NCBI RefSeq assembly: GCF_026626665.1
Contig: NZ_JAPNKE010000002.1
Coordinates: 6,735,168-6,799,167 of the forward strand
Length of the DNA stretch: 64,000 bases
Source of the DNA: Nannocystis pusilla
Lineage (GTDB): Bacteria > Myxococcota_A > Polyangia > Nannocystales > Nannocystaceae
Direction: 5' to 3'
Positions 28,052 through 36,458 of the stretch are shown piece by piece (position 1 is the stretch's first letter; each line of letters starts with the position of its first letter). The notes under the pieces were generated by a model. It worked only from the letters and a program-made list of their open reading frames with translations. It was not told the origin of the DNA and ran no database searches. The position numbers and the translations under genes are program-made.

Positions 28052-28689
28052 GCACGTTTTCCAAGCGCGTCGTCCTTGCCTGGGGGTCCGCCACGTTGCT
28101 CGCGGCGAGCCCCGTCGGAGCTGCCCCTTCGGCCAGCCCCGCTCCAGCGCCCGCGTCGACCGACGCGGGCGTTGCTGCATCGACGCCCACCGCCGACTCC
28201 GCCGCGACCGATCCCGCGGCCGCCGCTGGCGCCGCTGCCACCGAATCATCGAGCACCTCGGCCGGAGTCGGCAGCGCTCGCGGCACCATCGAACGCGGCA
28301 TGACCGAACTCGGCACGCTCCTCACCCGCGCCCGGCAAAGCGGCGACATGGGCCGCACCGCGTGCGTCCAGGACAAGCACGACCGCGCCGAGATCGTGCT
28401 CGAGGTGGCGACCGGCGAGCTCTTGGTCCTGCAAGATTCCTCGGCCGACGGGCAGAGCCGCGCCTTCGCCGGCGAGAAGCTGGGCGAGGCCGCCGAGCGC
28501 ATCTCCGGCCTCGTCGGCCAGGCCAGAGCGTGTCAGGGCGATCAGGAGCAGAAGCGCAGCGACGCCCAGAACACCGCCAATCAGCCGAAGACGGTCATCC
28601 CGACCGACCCGACGTCGAGCAGCGCCGGCATCCAGCGCTTGCCGCCGCGCATCGACCCGCGTCCCCCCGTCGCCAGCCCGGTGATTTGA
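28048..28689 (+). CDS. Exported companion of the AgmX-like protein, unknown function
   Basis: This 213-residue protein starts at ATG 28048, overlapping the AgmX-like stop by four bases, so it is translationally coupled. It has a signal peptide (KRVVLAWGSATLLAASPVGA), an Ala/Pro/Thr-rich linker to about residue 75, and a helical domain (RGTIERGMTELGTLLTRARQ) with two cysteines in TACVQDKHDRAEIVLEVA and ARACQGDQE. The C-terminal 45 residues are Pro/Thr-rich. Similar small proteins with a 'CVQDK' helix accompany AgmX-type genes in myxobacteria as far as I recall, but I have no function for them. It ends the transcript; a 170-base gap without genes follows. Confidence 0.7.
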   Translation: MSTFSKRVVLAWGSATLLAASPVGAAPSASPAPAPASTDAGVAASTPTADSAATDPAAAAGAAATESSSTSAGVGSARGTIERGMTELGTLLTRARQSGDMGRTACVQDKHDRAEIVLEVATGELLVLQDSSADGQSRAFAGEKLGEAAERISGLVGQARACQGDQEQKRSDAQNTANQPKTVIPTDPTSSSAGIQRLPPRIDPRPPVASPVI

Positions 28690-28859
28690 CCTCGCCCGCG
28701 CGGTGCGGCCTCCGGAGCCGCTGGCCACTCGCGCGTCGGTCTGTCTCGCCGCCCGGCCCTCGCGCAGCGGACAAGGCACACGACGCTCGCGGTTCGGACT
28801 TGGCGCTCACATCTCGCCTCTGGGCTGAGATTCGCTAGGCTGTACCCTCTCGCCTTCCC

Positions 28860-30265
28860 TTGCGCCGACTTAACCAGCCAGCCCCCAGGTGGGCGCTCCA
28901 CTGCCTCGTCGCCGTGGGGACGATCTGCATGGCCCTCTCGATCCGTCTCGCGCACGCGGCCGGCTCGAACGCCACCGGCAACCTGATCGGCGGCGTGCCA
29001 CGCACCGAGGACGGCGCAGGCATCAAGCTCGGCCCGCGCTCGACGTTCCACCCCGGCTTCGCGCTGATGGTCGGCGGCGACAGCAACGTGTTCTGGAACC
29101 GCAGGGGCGACCACGGCGGGGTCAGGCCCGCGGCGCTGGTCATGCCGGTCGCCTGGCTCGGCATCGGCAACCGCGAGGTCCGCGACGGCGTGCTGCAGAG
29201 CGAGGTCGAGGCGCAGCAAGACCGCAAGATCGACTACAACATCCGATTGACCGCGGGCTACCGCGCCTTCATGGCCCGCGCCGAGGAGATCCGTCGCCTC
29301 CTCGCTTCAGCGTCGACCTCAACGCGCACCTCGTGATCGCGCCCGGGCGCCGCTTCAGCTTCAACATCACCGAGTTCTTCTCGCGCTTCGCCGACCCGCG
29401 CAACTACGACGCCGGCGTCGGCTACAACTACAACCGCATCGACCACCGCCTCTCGCTCGGCTTCATCTACCGGCCCGGCGGCGGCCGCTTCAGCATCGGC
29501 GCCAACTACCTCAACGAGGTCCTGTTCTTCGAGGCGCCCGACGTCTACAGCGGCGACCGCTACATCCACGGCGCCGCCGCCGAGGTCAAGTGGCGCATCG
29601 CCCCGCGCTCGGCGCTGCTCGTCAACTACTCGTTTGGCCACACGTATTACTTCAGCTGCAACGCCAACGTCGATCCCGACTGCAACGAGGACAACAACGC
29701 CCACCGCGTCTACCTCGGCTTCCGCGGCCAGATCGCCAAGCGCTGGACCCTCGACGCCATGGCCGGCTACGGCGCCGGGCTCTACTACGACGACGAGAAC
29801 GGCCCCAACTTCCGCGGCTTCATCGGCGGCGTGCGTGCGGCCTACTACCCGACGCTGCGCACCCAGTTCTTCGCCCAGATCGATCGTCAGTTCAGCGACT
29901 CGCTGTTCGGCAACTACTTCCACGACATCGCCGGCCGGATCGGCGGCCTGCACACCTTCCGCTGGAAGATGTACGCCGAGCTCGGCTTCTCGGTCGTCGG
30001 TCGCCGCTACGCCGGCCTGCCGATCCCCGGCCGCGAGACCCGCATCGAGTCGTACGAGAACGCGCCCGGCTTCGTCCGCTCCGACACCCTGATCGCCCTC
30101 AGCGCCAGGGTCGAACAGCCGTTCGGCCGCCTGTTCGTCGTCGGCGCGCGCTACGACATGATCGTCGACCGCACCGACTTCATCGCCCACTACCCCGGCG
30201 GCCTCACCGACTTCGGCGGCTTCGCCAAGCATGTTGCCATGGTCCTCGGCGCCGTGAGATTCTAG
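28860..30265 (+). CDS. Outer-membrane beta-barrel protein (frameshift near 29300)
   Basis: A TTG start at 28860 gives a signal peptide (WALHCLVAVGTICMALSIRL, then AHAAG). The frame must change once near 29300, most simply one missing base, after which the chain runs to 30265 for about 468 residues. The mature part is a run of amphipathic beta strands with aromatic ends (YNYNRIDHRLSLGFIYRPGG, FHDIAGRIGGLHTFRWKMYA) and closes with Phe (MVLGAVRF), the usual barrel C-terminus. The gene lies 19 bases before an OPX polysaccharide-export protein. In M. xanthus, OPX proteins that lack the alpha-helical outer-membrane segment pair with Wzp-type barrels; this pair fits that plan. Function is inferred. 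Confidence 0.75.
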
Positions 30266-30284
30266 CCGTCCGCGGCGTCTGCTC

Positions 30285-30884
30285 ATGTCTGCCCGTCCCC
30301 GCAGCAGGCTCTCCTGGCTCGGCCTCGTGCTGGCCTTCGGGACAGCTTGCGACCGCCCCGCCCGCGTCGAGGCCCCGATCATCGCCCCGAGCGCCGGCCT
30401 GCGCCCCGGCGACGAGCTCGACATCCGCGTGTTCGACGAGGACCGCTTCAACGGCACCTACGCGGTCGCCGAGGACGGCACGATCGACTTCCCGATGGTC
30501 GGCGGCGTGGCGGTCACCGGCCTCACCAAGGACGAGGTCGCCCGCCAGATCGAGACCCGGCTCGCCGACGGTTACCTCAACCATCCGCACGTGGTCGTCC
30601 AGATCAAGGAGCGCGGCAACCGGGAGATCAGCATCCTCGGCCAGGTCAACGAGGCCGGCTCGCTCGGCTGGCGCGACGGCCTCACGCTCGTGCAGGCGGT
30701 CTCGCTGGCCGGCGGCCTCACCCCGTTCGCCGCGCCCGCGCGGGTCAAGCTGACGCGCCGCACCGGCCGCGGCGACGAGACCGTGACCTTCGAGATCTCC
30801 CTCTCCGCCATCGTCGACGGCCGCGCCGAGGACCTGGTCTTGCGGCCAGGTGACATCGTGTTCGTGCCCGAGACCCGGATGTAA
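30285..30884 (+). CDS. OPX (Wza-like) polysaccharide export lipoprotein, short form
   Basis: The 199-residue protein has a signal peptide ending FGTAC (lipobox Cys about 24). A PES domain follows (LRPGDELDIRVFDEDRFNG through NHPHVVVQIKERGNREISIL), then an SLBB domain (VNEAGSLGWRDGLTLVQAVS to VFVPETRM). It stops there: the second SLBB and the C-terminal amphipathic helix that forms the outer-membrane ring of E. coli Wza are absent. Such short OPX proteins must rely on a separate outer-membrane channel, and a beta-barrel gene lies directly upstream. No polymerase, flippase or tyrosine kinase genes are in the window, so the exported glycan is unknown. Confidence 0.87.
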   Translation: MSARPRSRLSWLGLVLAFGTACDRPARVEAPIIAPSAGLRPGDELDIRVFDEDRFNGTYAVAEDGTIDFPMVGGVAVTGLTKDEVARQIETRLADGYLNHPHVVVQIKERGNREISILGQVNEAGSLGWRDGLTLVQAVSLAGGLTPFAAPARVKLTRRTGRGDETVTFEISLSAIVDGRAEDLVLRPGDIVFVPETRM

Positions 30885-30894
30885 GCGAGGCTTC

Positions 30895-31497
30895 GTGAAC
30901 CCAGTCCGAACCGCCCGCGTCGAGCGAGTCACCCGCGAGACCCAGATCACCATCGATTTGACGCTCCCGTGCGACGCCCCGGCGCGCCACCACATCGACA
31001 CGCCGGTGCCGTTCCTGTCGCACATGCTCGAGGCGCTCGCGCGTCACGGCGCCATGCAGCTCGAGGTGCGGGCTCGCGGCGACACGCACATCGACGACCA
31101 CCACACCGTCGAGGACGTGGGGCTCGTGCTCGGCAGCGCGTTCGACCGGGCTCTCGGCGCGCGGCTCGGCATCTTCCGCTACGGCCACTTCTCGCTGTGC
31201 ATGGACGAGGTCCTGGTCGACGTCGCCCTCGACCTCGGCGGCCGGCCCTACCTCGTCTACGACCTGCCCGGCGTGGCCGGCAAGCGGGTCGGCAGCTTCG
31301 ACTGCGACCTCGTGCGCGAGTTCTACCAGGCCTTCGCGGTGCAGGCGCGGATGAACCTGCACATCCACCAGCGCGAGGGGGGCAACGCCCACCACCTGGT
31401 CGAGGCCAGCTTCAAGGGTCTCGCGCGCGCGCTCCGTCAGGCCTGCGCCCCCGACCCCTACGTCGGCGTGCCCTCGACCAAGGGCACGATCGGCTAG
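30895..31497 (+). CDS. hisB: Imidazoleglycerol-phosphate dehydratase
   Basis: This 200-residue enzyme removes water from imidazoleglycerol phosphate in histidine synthesis, using a two-manganese centre. Metal-binding motifs are complete: HHTVEDVGLVLG and the C-terminal GNAHHLVEASFKGLARALR, plus the early FLSHMLEALARHG. GTG 30895 is the start because it gives the family's usual short N-terminus; it is 10 bases after the OPX stop. It is the single-function form without the phosphatase domain of the E. coli protein. hisD and hisC are 20 kb upstream on the other strand, so the his genes are split. Confidence 0.95.
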   Translation: MNPVRTARVERVTRETQITIDLTLPCDAPARHHIDTPVPFLSHMLEALARHGAMQLEVRARGDTHIDDHHTVEDVGLVLGSAFDRALGARLGIFRYGHFSLCMDEVLVDVALDLGGRPYLVYDLPGVAGKRVGSFDCDLVREFYQAFAVQARMNLHIHQREGGNAHHLVEASFKGLARALRQACAPDPYVGVPSTKGTIG

Positions 31498-32032
31498 CGT
31501 TAGTCTTGCTCATCTGCGTCTTCTTGGTGCGCGCCTCGCCCTTCTTCTCGTAGCCGGCGCTCAGGCAATCGCCGGGCGAGCCGGCCTTGGTGCAGGCGTC
31601 GGCCAGCGCCGCCTCGCAGGCCTCGTCGCTGCTGGCCGCCGAGGACGCCTCGCCGTCGAACATCGGCGCGATGGCCACCAGCGTCAGCGTCGTCGAGTGC
31701 GTCGTCGGCCCCCCGCCGCTGGCCGACATCGACGACTTCGACACCGACCACTTCGTCTCGTCGCGGCAGGTCGCGCGCTCGGCCTCCGGCAGCTTGGCGC
31801 ACACGTCCGCCCAGGCCGCCTCGTCGGCCTTGGCCGGGTCCTCGCCGTTGCCCTTGCCGGTGAGCTCGCCGGACGACTTCTTCGCCACCTGAATGCTGCA
31901 GCGGTACTCCGTCTTCGGGCCCTGCGGCTGGCTCGGGGCCGCCTCGCTGCCGCCGCCGCCGCCGCAGGCCGCGAGGCAGGTCGCCAGCCACAACACGGAC
32001 GCCCTGGGGGTGCTCTTGCGCTCTTCTCGCAT
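31412..32032 (-). CDS. Lipoprotein, unknown function; C-terminus overlaps hisB
   Basis: The product has a lipobox signal (VLWLATCLAACGGGGG) from ATG 32032, a Gly/Ser/Pro spacer, and a domain of about 130 residues with paired cysteines (ERATCRDETKW, DEACEAALADACTKAGSPGDC). I do not recognise the family. As written the frame runs 206 residues and its last 28, Arg-rich, overlap the end of hisB. A single frame change near 31510 would instead stop it at 31500 without overlap, and I think that is the true end. The start at 32032 is preferred over 32050 because the lipoprotein signal begins there. Confidence 0.65.
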   Translation of the reverse strand: MREERKSTPRASVLWLATCLAACGGGGGSEAAPSQPQGPKTEYRCSIQVAKKSSGELTGKGNGEDPAKADEAAWADVCAKLPEAERATCRDETKWSVSKSSMSASGGGPTTHSTTLTLVAIAPMFDGEASSAASSDEACEAALADACTKAGSPGDCLSAGYEKKGEARTKKTQMSKTNASRSCPWSRARRRRGRGRRPDGARARDP

Positions 32033-32093
32033 GCCGCGCCCATAGCACATCTGCGCGCGAGCCCGCCGCGATTCCTGCTATTTTCCGCCCGCC

Positions 32094-33718
32094 ATGTCCG
32101 ACGCACCCAAGCGGCCGAGCACCCCGATCCGCGCGCAGCCCTCGAACACCGCGAGCGTCTCGCCGACAGCTTCGCCGGTCCGAACCTCGTGTCCGGCGGC
32201 GACAAGGACCTGGCGGTGGCCGAGAAGGGCGCCGCCGGGGCCGTCGAGCGCCTGCACAAGAGCGGGCGCCAGACCGCCCACGAGCGCATCGAGCTGCTGC
32301 TCGACCCCGGCAGCTTCGTCGAGCTCGACCGCTTCGTCACGCACCAGTGCCCCGACTTCGACATGCCGAGCAAGAAGGTCTACGGCGACGGCGTCGTCAC
32401 CGGCCACGGCACCGTCGAGGGCCGCCCCGTCTTCGTGTTCGCCCAGCAGGCACCTGTCTTCGGGGGCAGCCTCGGCTGGGCCCACGCCCAGAAGATCTGC
32501 AAGGTCATGGACATGGCCACCACCGTCGGCGCGCCGGTCATCGGCCTCAACGACAGCGGCGGTGCGCGGATCCAGGAGGGCGTCGCCTCGCTGGCCGGCT
32601 ACGCCGAGATCTTCAAGCGCAACGTCCTCGCGTCGGGCGTGGTCCCGCAGCTGTCGCTGATCCTCGGCCCATGCGCCGGCGGGGCCGTCTACTCGCCCGC
32701 GCTCACCGACCTGGTGCTGATGGTCGAGCAGAGCTCGTACATGTTCATCACCGGGCCCGACGTCATCAAGACCGTCACCCACGAAGAGGTCACGAAGGAG
32801 GCGCTCGGCGGCGCCGCCACGCACAACGAGAAGAGCGGCGTGGCGCACTTCGCCTGCCCGAGCGAGGCCGCCGCCGCCGCGATGACGCGCGAGCTGCTCG
32901 GCTACCTGCCCTCCAACAACATGGAGGACCCGCCGCACCGCCCGACCGCCGACGACCCGAACCGCGCCACCCCCGAGCTGGCCGACTTCGTCCCCGTCGA
33001 CGCCTCGCGCCCCTACGACATCCGCACCATCATCCGCGCCGTCGCCGACGACGGCGCCTTCCTCGAGGTGCAGGAGCACTTCGCGCGCAACATGGTGATC
33101 GGCTTCTGCCGCATCGACGGCCGCAGCGTCGGCGTCGTCGCCAACCAGCCGCTCGTCCTCGCCGGCTGCCTCGACATCAACGCCTCGGTCAAGGCGGCCC
33201 GCTTCGTGCGCATGTGCGACGCCTTCAACATCCCGCTGTGGACCCTCGTCGACGTCCCCGGCTTCCTCCCCGGCACCGAGCAAGAGTTCAACGGCATCAT
33301 CCGCCACGGCGCCAAGCTGCTCTACGCGTTCGTCGAGGCCACCGTCCCCAAGGTCACCCTCGTCACCCGCAAGGCCTACGGCGGCGCCTACGACGTCATG
33401 GCGAGCAAGCACATCCGCGCCGACGTGAACCTCGCCTACCCGACCGCCGAGATCGCCGTCATGGGCGCCGAGGGGGCCGTCAACATCATCTACCGCCGCG
33501 AGCTCGTCGAGGCCAAGAACCCCGCCGCCCAGCGCACCGAGCTGCTGAACAACTACCGCGACCTGTTCGCCAACCCCTACAAGGCCGCCGAGCTCGGCTT
33601 CATCGACCAGGTCATCCGCCCCGAAGACACCCGCCGCCACGTCTCCCGCGCCTTCGCCCTGCTGAAGAACAAGCGCCAGGAGAACCCGCGCCGCAAGCAC
33701 GGCAACATCCCGCTGTGA
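32094..33718 (+). CDS. Acyl-CoA (propionyl-CoA type) carboxylase, carboxyltransferase beta subunit (frameshift near 32128)
   Basis: This protein of about 541 residues transfers CO2 from carboxybiotin to an acyl-CoA. Crotonase-like halves are both clear: VFAQQAPVFGGSLGWAHAQK, GLNDSGGARIQEGV and GPCAGGAVYSPALTDLVLMV for the N-half, and LVDVPGFLPGTEQE, RKAYGGAYDVMASKH and the C-terminal RKHGNIPL for the C-half. These are PccB/AccB-type features. ATG 32094 opens the expected N-terminus, but the frame changes after about 11 codons; restoring one C in ACCCCGATCC (about 32125-32130) joins it to DPRAALEHRERLADSF. No biotin carboxylase gene is adjacent. Likely roles are methylmalonyl-CoA formation or fatty-acid precursor supply. 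Confidence 0.88.
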
Positions 33719-33733
33719 GCGACCGGCGAGCGA

Positions 33734-33812
33734 CCTGCTCCAAAAGCCAGGCCCTCGCCCGCTCGCACGAAGCCGCGCTAGCGACCTGCTCGAAAAGACA
33801 GGCCCTCGCCCG
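33734..33812. repeat. Degenerate 14-bp repeat pairs in a gene-free gap
   Basis: Two copies, 51 bases apart, of a CCTGCTC unit followed 14 bases later by CAGG (33734/33748 and 33785/33799). The gap 33719-34070 (352 bases) holds this repeat and no gene. Confidence 0.55.
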
Positions 33813-34070
33813 GCACCGGCCTCCGCGCTGTCGTCATCGCTGCGCACGGCTCCGGCGAGCGCCCGGGCGAGCGCGCGCAGCGGCTCCGCTGGTGACGCCG
33901 ACGTAGACACAGGCGCGGCCCGGGCGAGCGAGCAGAGGGTGCCCCCGACGCCGCCCCCGTCTCCTGACGAGCGCCGCCGACGCGCCAGCCTCATCGCACC
34001 TGCGGCCGCGCGCGGCGCCCCACGCCGCGCTGGATCCCCGGCTCGGCGCGAAATGTGTCAAGCTCTCCGC

Positions 34071-34481
34071 ATGTCGCCGCCCCGCGCCGTCCTCGCCCTC
34101 GCGCTCCTCGGCGCCTGCGCGCAGACCGGCCCGAGCTCGCGGACCCTGCACTACATCGACAAGACCCTCGTCACCAGCCCGCCGGTCGACCACCGCGCGT
34201 ACGGGGCCTACGTGCAGGCCCGGCTGGCCCTCGACGCCGAGCCGCCCGACCTCGGCCGCGCGCTGCAGCAGATCGACCTCGCGCTCCGCTACGACCGCGA
34301 CGACCCGCACCTCTGGACGACCCGCGGGGAGATCGAGCTGCGCCTCGGCGACGTCGACGCGGCCCGCCGCAGCAGCGCCCGCGCCCTCGCGTTCGGCCCC
34401 GAGTACCCGCCCGCGCTCCAGCTCGCCGCCCAGCTCCAGCTCCCCGGCGGCCGCCAGGTCGCCGAGGCCCGCGCCCGCTGA
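34071..34481 (+). CDS. Small TPR lipoprotein
   Basis: The 136-residue product has a lipobox signal (VLALALLGACAQTG, Cys about 16). A TPR-like pair follows (ALQQIDLALRYDRDDPHLWT, RGEIELRLGDVDAARRSSAR) at about residues 65-120. Only about one and a half TPR units are present, so it may be a shortened relative of a longer TPR lipoprotein. It ends shortly before a 14-bp repeat block. No partner genes are obvious. Start ATG 34071 is set by the signal peptide. Confidence 0.65.
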   Translation: MSPPRAVLALALLGACAQTGPSSRTLHYIDKTLVTSPPVDHRAYGAYVQARLALDAEPPDLGRALQQIDLALRYDRDDPHLWTTRGEIELRLGDVDAARRSSARALAFGPEYPPALQLAAQLQLPGGRQVAEARAR

Positions 34482-34483
34482 GG

Positions 34484-34566
34484 CATGGCGCCAAGGACAT
34501 GTCGTTCACGACATGCCCGATCGTCCACGTTTTTAAAACATGTCCCTTCGTTCAGCCTGTGCCGCG
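34484..34566. repeat. 14-bp phased repeat, about 6 units
   Basis: Cores at 34484, 34498, 34512 and 34526 are 14 bases apart, then 34539 (13) and 34553 (14). The segment around 34530-34550 forms an A/T-rich hairpin (TTTTTAAAACATG). The array separates the + strand lipoprotein from the end of the - strand RiPP-like operon. Confidence 0.75.
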
Positions 34567-34659
34567 TCGCGCCCGCGGCCAGGATGATCGCCCGCGACCG
34601 AACAGCGCCGACGAAGCCCTGCGAGCCGTGCGGTCCCCCCACGGCACCCCGGCCGAAGA

Positions 34660-35370
34660 TCATCGAATCAACGCGCCGACGAAGATCCCCGCCGCGTGCA
34701 GGTCTCCCACCACCTCGTCGTCCCCCCACGGCCCGGGCGCCCCCGCCAGCGCCGCCTCGATCGCAGCCAGCTCCTCGTCGGTCGGCGTCGCCCGGCAGGC
34801 GTCGAGCTCGCGGTCGCGCCACACCACCACCGCACTCTCGCCCGCGACCGGCTCTTCCGCCCACACCTCCTCGGCCAGCCAGCCCGCGACGTCCCACGCC
34901 CCGCGCAGCACCACCACCGACGCATCCGCCCGCAGCGGCCCCTCCGAGCCGTCGCTTTCATCCTCTCTTTTATAAATTTCGTCCAGCGTGCTCTCGGCCC
35001 GCCACGTCGCCCACTCGAGCGCCGCCAGCTCGCCGAGCCACGCCGGCAGCCCTGCTTGCCTCGCCAAGAATTCGCCGAACCCGGCCGCATTCTCGTTGAG
35101 TTCGAAGCTCTGCGCCGGGTGCTCGCGGAAGTACGCCTCCACCAGCGCGTCCCACCGCGCCTCGCCCGAGCGCGCCGTCACTGCCGCGCGCGTCCCCGCG
35201 TGGATGACATCGATCGCGTCGCGCCGCAGCTTGTGACACGTCTCGGCGTACACCTGCAGCCCCAGCGCCAGACCCGGCGACGACTCGTCCAGCGATCGCG
35301 CCACCGCCGTCGCCTCCGCGCGCCCCTCCACGAGCGGCCGCAACGCCGAGAACAGCGCCATCAACCGCAT
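34660..35370 (-). CDS. DUF2063 (HvfC-like) partner of the DUF692/MNIO enzyme
   Basis: This 236-residue protein matches the DUF2063 'putative DNA-binding' family in its N-terminal half (LQVYAETCHKLRRDAIDVIH, then YFREHPAQSFELNENAAGFG and LAALEWATWRAE). Its C-terminal half is a mixed alpha/beta domain (GWLAEEVWAEEPVAGESAVVVW). Proteins of this family sit beside DUF692/MNIO enzymes and are thought to bind the precursor peptide or the enzyme rather than DNA. It overlaps the end of the MNIO gene by ten bases, so translation is coupled. As third gene of the set (peptide, MNIO, DUF2063) it is a likely recognition subunit for the 24-residue peptide. That assignment rests on context. Confidence 0.8.
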   Translation of the reverse strand: MRLMALFSALRPLVEGRAEATAVARSLDESSPGLALGLQVYAETCHKLRRDAIDVIHAGTRAAVTARSGEARWDALVEAYFREHPAQSFELNENAAGFGEFLARQAGLPAWLGELAALEWATWRAESTLDEIYKREDESDGSEGPLRADASVVVLRGAWDVAGWLAEEVWAEEPVAGESAVVVWRDRELDACRATPTDEELAAIEAALAGAPGPWGDDEVVGDLHAAGIFVGALIR

Positions 35371-36199
35371 CCGAGCCCCTCCAGCGCCCGCGCCGACTCA
35401 CAGCGCGCCCGCGCCACTTCAACCAACAAATCCTCGATCGGCGGCACATCCGTCTCCCACTCCACGATCGTCGGGATCGCCCGCCCCGCCTTGCGGATCG
35501 TCCGGCGATACAGCGACCACACGCGCTCCGGCACCGGCCCCGTGTGATCGTCGAGCAGCAACGGCCCGCGCGGTCGATGCCCGGCCACGTGGATCTCCCG
35601 CACCCGCGCCAGCGGCAGCGCGTCGACGTAGGCCTCCGGGTCGAGCCCGTGGTTGTGCGCGTTGACCACCACGTTGCCGACGTCGAGCAGGAGCCCGCAA
35701 TCGGCCTCCTCGACCACCGTACGCACGAACGCCGGCTCGGCCAGCGCGTCGTCGGGCAGGCGCGCATAGGTGGCCACGTTCTCGAGCACCAGCTCGCGGC
35801 CGAGTCGCGCCTGCACCTCCTTCACCCGTCCGACCACGTGCTTCACCGCCTCCTCGCTGTGCGGCAACGGCAGCAGCGCGTGCGTGTAGGCGCCGCCGAT
35901 CCGCCCGAAGCACAGGTGGTCGCTCCACCACGCCAGCCCCGGCGCGAGCGCGGCGATCATCGCCAAAGTTCTTCGTCGAGCGGCTCGGGCCCGCCGATCG
36001 ACAGCGAGATGCTGTGTCCCACCATCGGCCAGCGCTCGCGGCAGGCGTCGAACAAGCGCCGGCGCCTGCCGCCGAAGCGGGCCCAGTTCTCCGGCATCAC
36101 CTCGATGAAGTCGAGCGACGGATCGGCCGCCAGCAGCGCCTCTGCATATTCGTGCAGCAGCAACACGCCGACCCCGCCGTCGGGAATCCTCGCATTCAT
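35361..36199 (-). CDS. DUF692 multinuclear non-heme iron oxidative enzyme (MNIO), frameshift near 35967
   Basis: Restoring one T in the TTT run near 35967 gives a TIM-barrel enzyme of about 279 residues starting at ATG 36199. Family motifs are in order: FIEVMPENW (about 31-39), HSISLSIGG, WWSDHLCFG, VLENVATYARL, LLLDVGNVVVNAHNHGLDP, REIHVAGH, LLLDDHTGPVP and TIVEWETDVP. His, Asp, Glu and Asn in these motifs bind the two or three irons of MNIO enzymes such as MbnB, TglH and HvfB/BufB. Those enzymes oxidise cysteine or other side chains in ribosomal peptides. The gene lies 68 bases after a 24-codon Cys-containing gene and overlaps a DUF2063 gene, which is the usual maturase layout. The chemistry on this peptide is unknown. 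Confidence 0.85.
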
Positions 36200-36216
36200 C
36201 GCTCGTCTCTTTTAAT

Positions 36217-36247
36217 TAAAATGATCATACCGCGGGCGGACCCGCGG
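36217..36247 (-). terminator. Hairpin with T-rich tail between peptide gene and MNIO gene (possible attenuator)
   Basis: On the - strand, CCGCGGG and CCCGCGG (36230-36247) form a seven-pair stem with a four-base loop, followed by TATGATCATTTT. A partial terminator here would make more peptide message than enzyme message, as is common in peptide operons. Confidence 0.5.
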
Positions 36248-36267
36248 CATCGTCTTCGATCGTACCG

Positions 36268-36342
36268 CTAGCCCTTGCAGGAGCCCGCGCGCACGTTCGT
36301 CTTGACCTTCACCCCACCCTTGACACCCTTCTTCTGCTGCAT
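36268..36342 (-). CDS. Putative 24-residue RiPP precursor peptide with one Cys
   Basis: This short frame is easy to miss. It encodes 24 residues beginning MQQKKGVKGGVKV and ending TNVRAGSCKG, very rich in Lys, Gly and Val, with a single Cys third from the end. GGGAGGA lies six to eight bases before the ATG, an excellent ribosome site, and a TTGCAA-17-TAGCCT promoter is placed about 28 bases further up. The next gene on the strand is a DUF692/MNIO enzyme and the third is its DUF2063 partner. MNIO enzymes modify cysteines in short ribosomal peptides (copper-binding oxazolone/thioamide, thiol removal and others), so the Cys is the expected target. There is no signal peptide and no long leader, unlike bufferins (about 80-100 residues). 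Function is unknown. Confidence 0.7.
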   Translation of the reverse strand: MQQKKGVKGGVKVKTNVRAGSCKG

Positions 36343-36369
36343 CGCTAATCCTCCCGTAAAGACCCGAGA

Positions 36370-36398
36370 AGGCTAGCCGACGCGATCTTCCCTTGCAA
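36370..36398 (-). promoter_or_regulatory. Promoter of the RiPP-like operon
   Basis: Read on the - strand, TTGCAA (36398-36393) and TAGCCT (36375-36370) are 17 bases apart. Transcription should start near 36363, about 20 bases before the peptide ATG. This is one of the best promoter matches in the window. Confidence 0.6.
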
Positions 36399-36458
36399 GG
36401 CGCGCCCGCGCTCGACGGGCCCCCGGATCCGCGCCGCGGTTTGGTATCGTCATAGTCC

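Noticed and set aside
32449..32475. A CCTGTC...CAG 14-base step inside the carboxyltransferase gene
   Set aside because: It encodes the conserved family segment APVFGGSLG, so the match is probably chance. Degenerate single steps in coding DNA should not be counted without a statistical test.
34660..36342. Bufferin-type copper operon
   Set aside because: The enzyme and partner match, but the precursor is 24 residues with one Cys and no signal peptide, and no DoxX-like gene follows. It is reported as a separate kind of MNIO operon.
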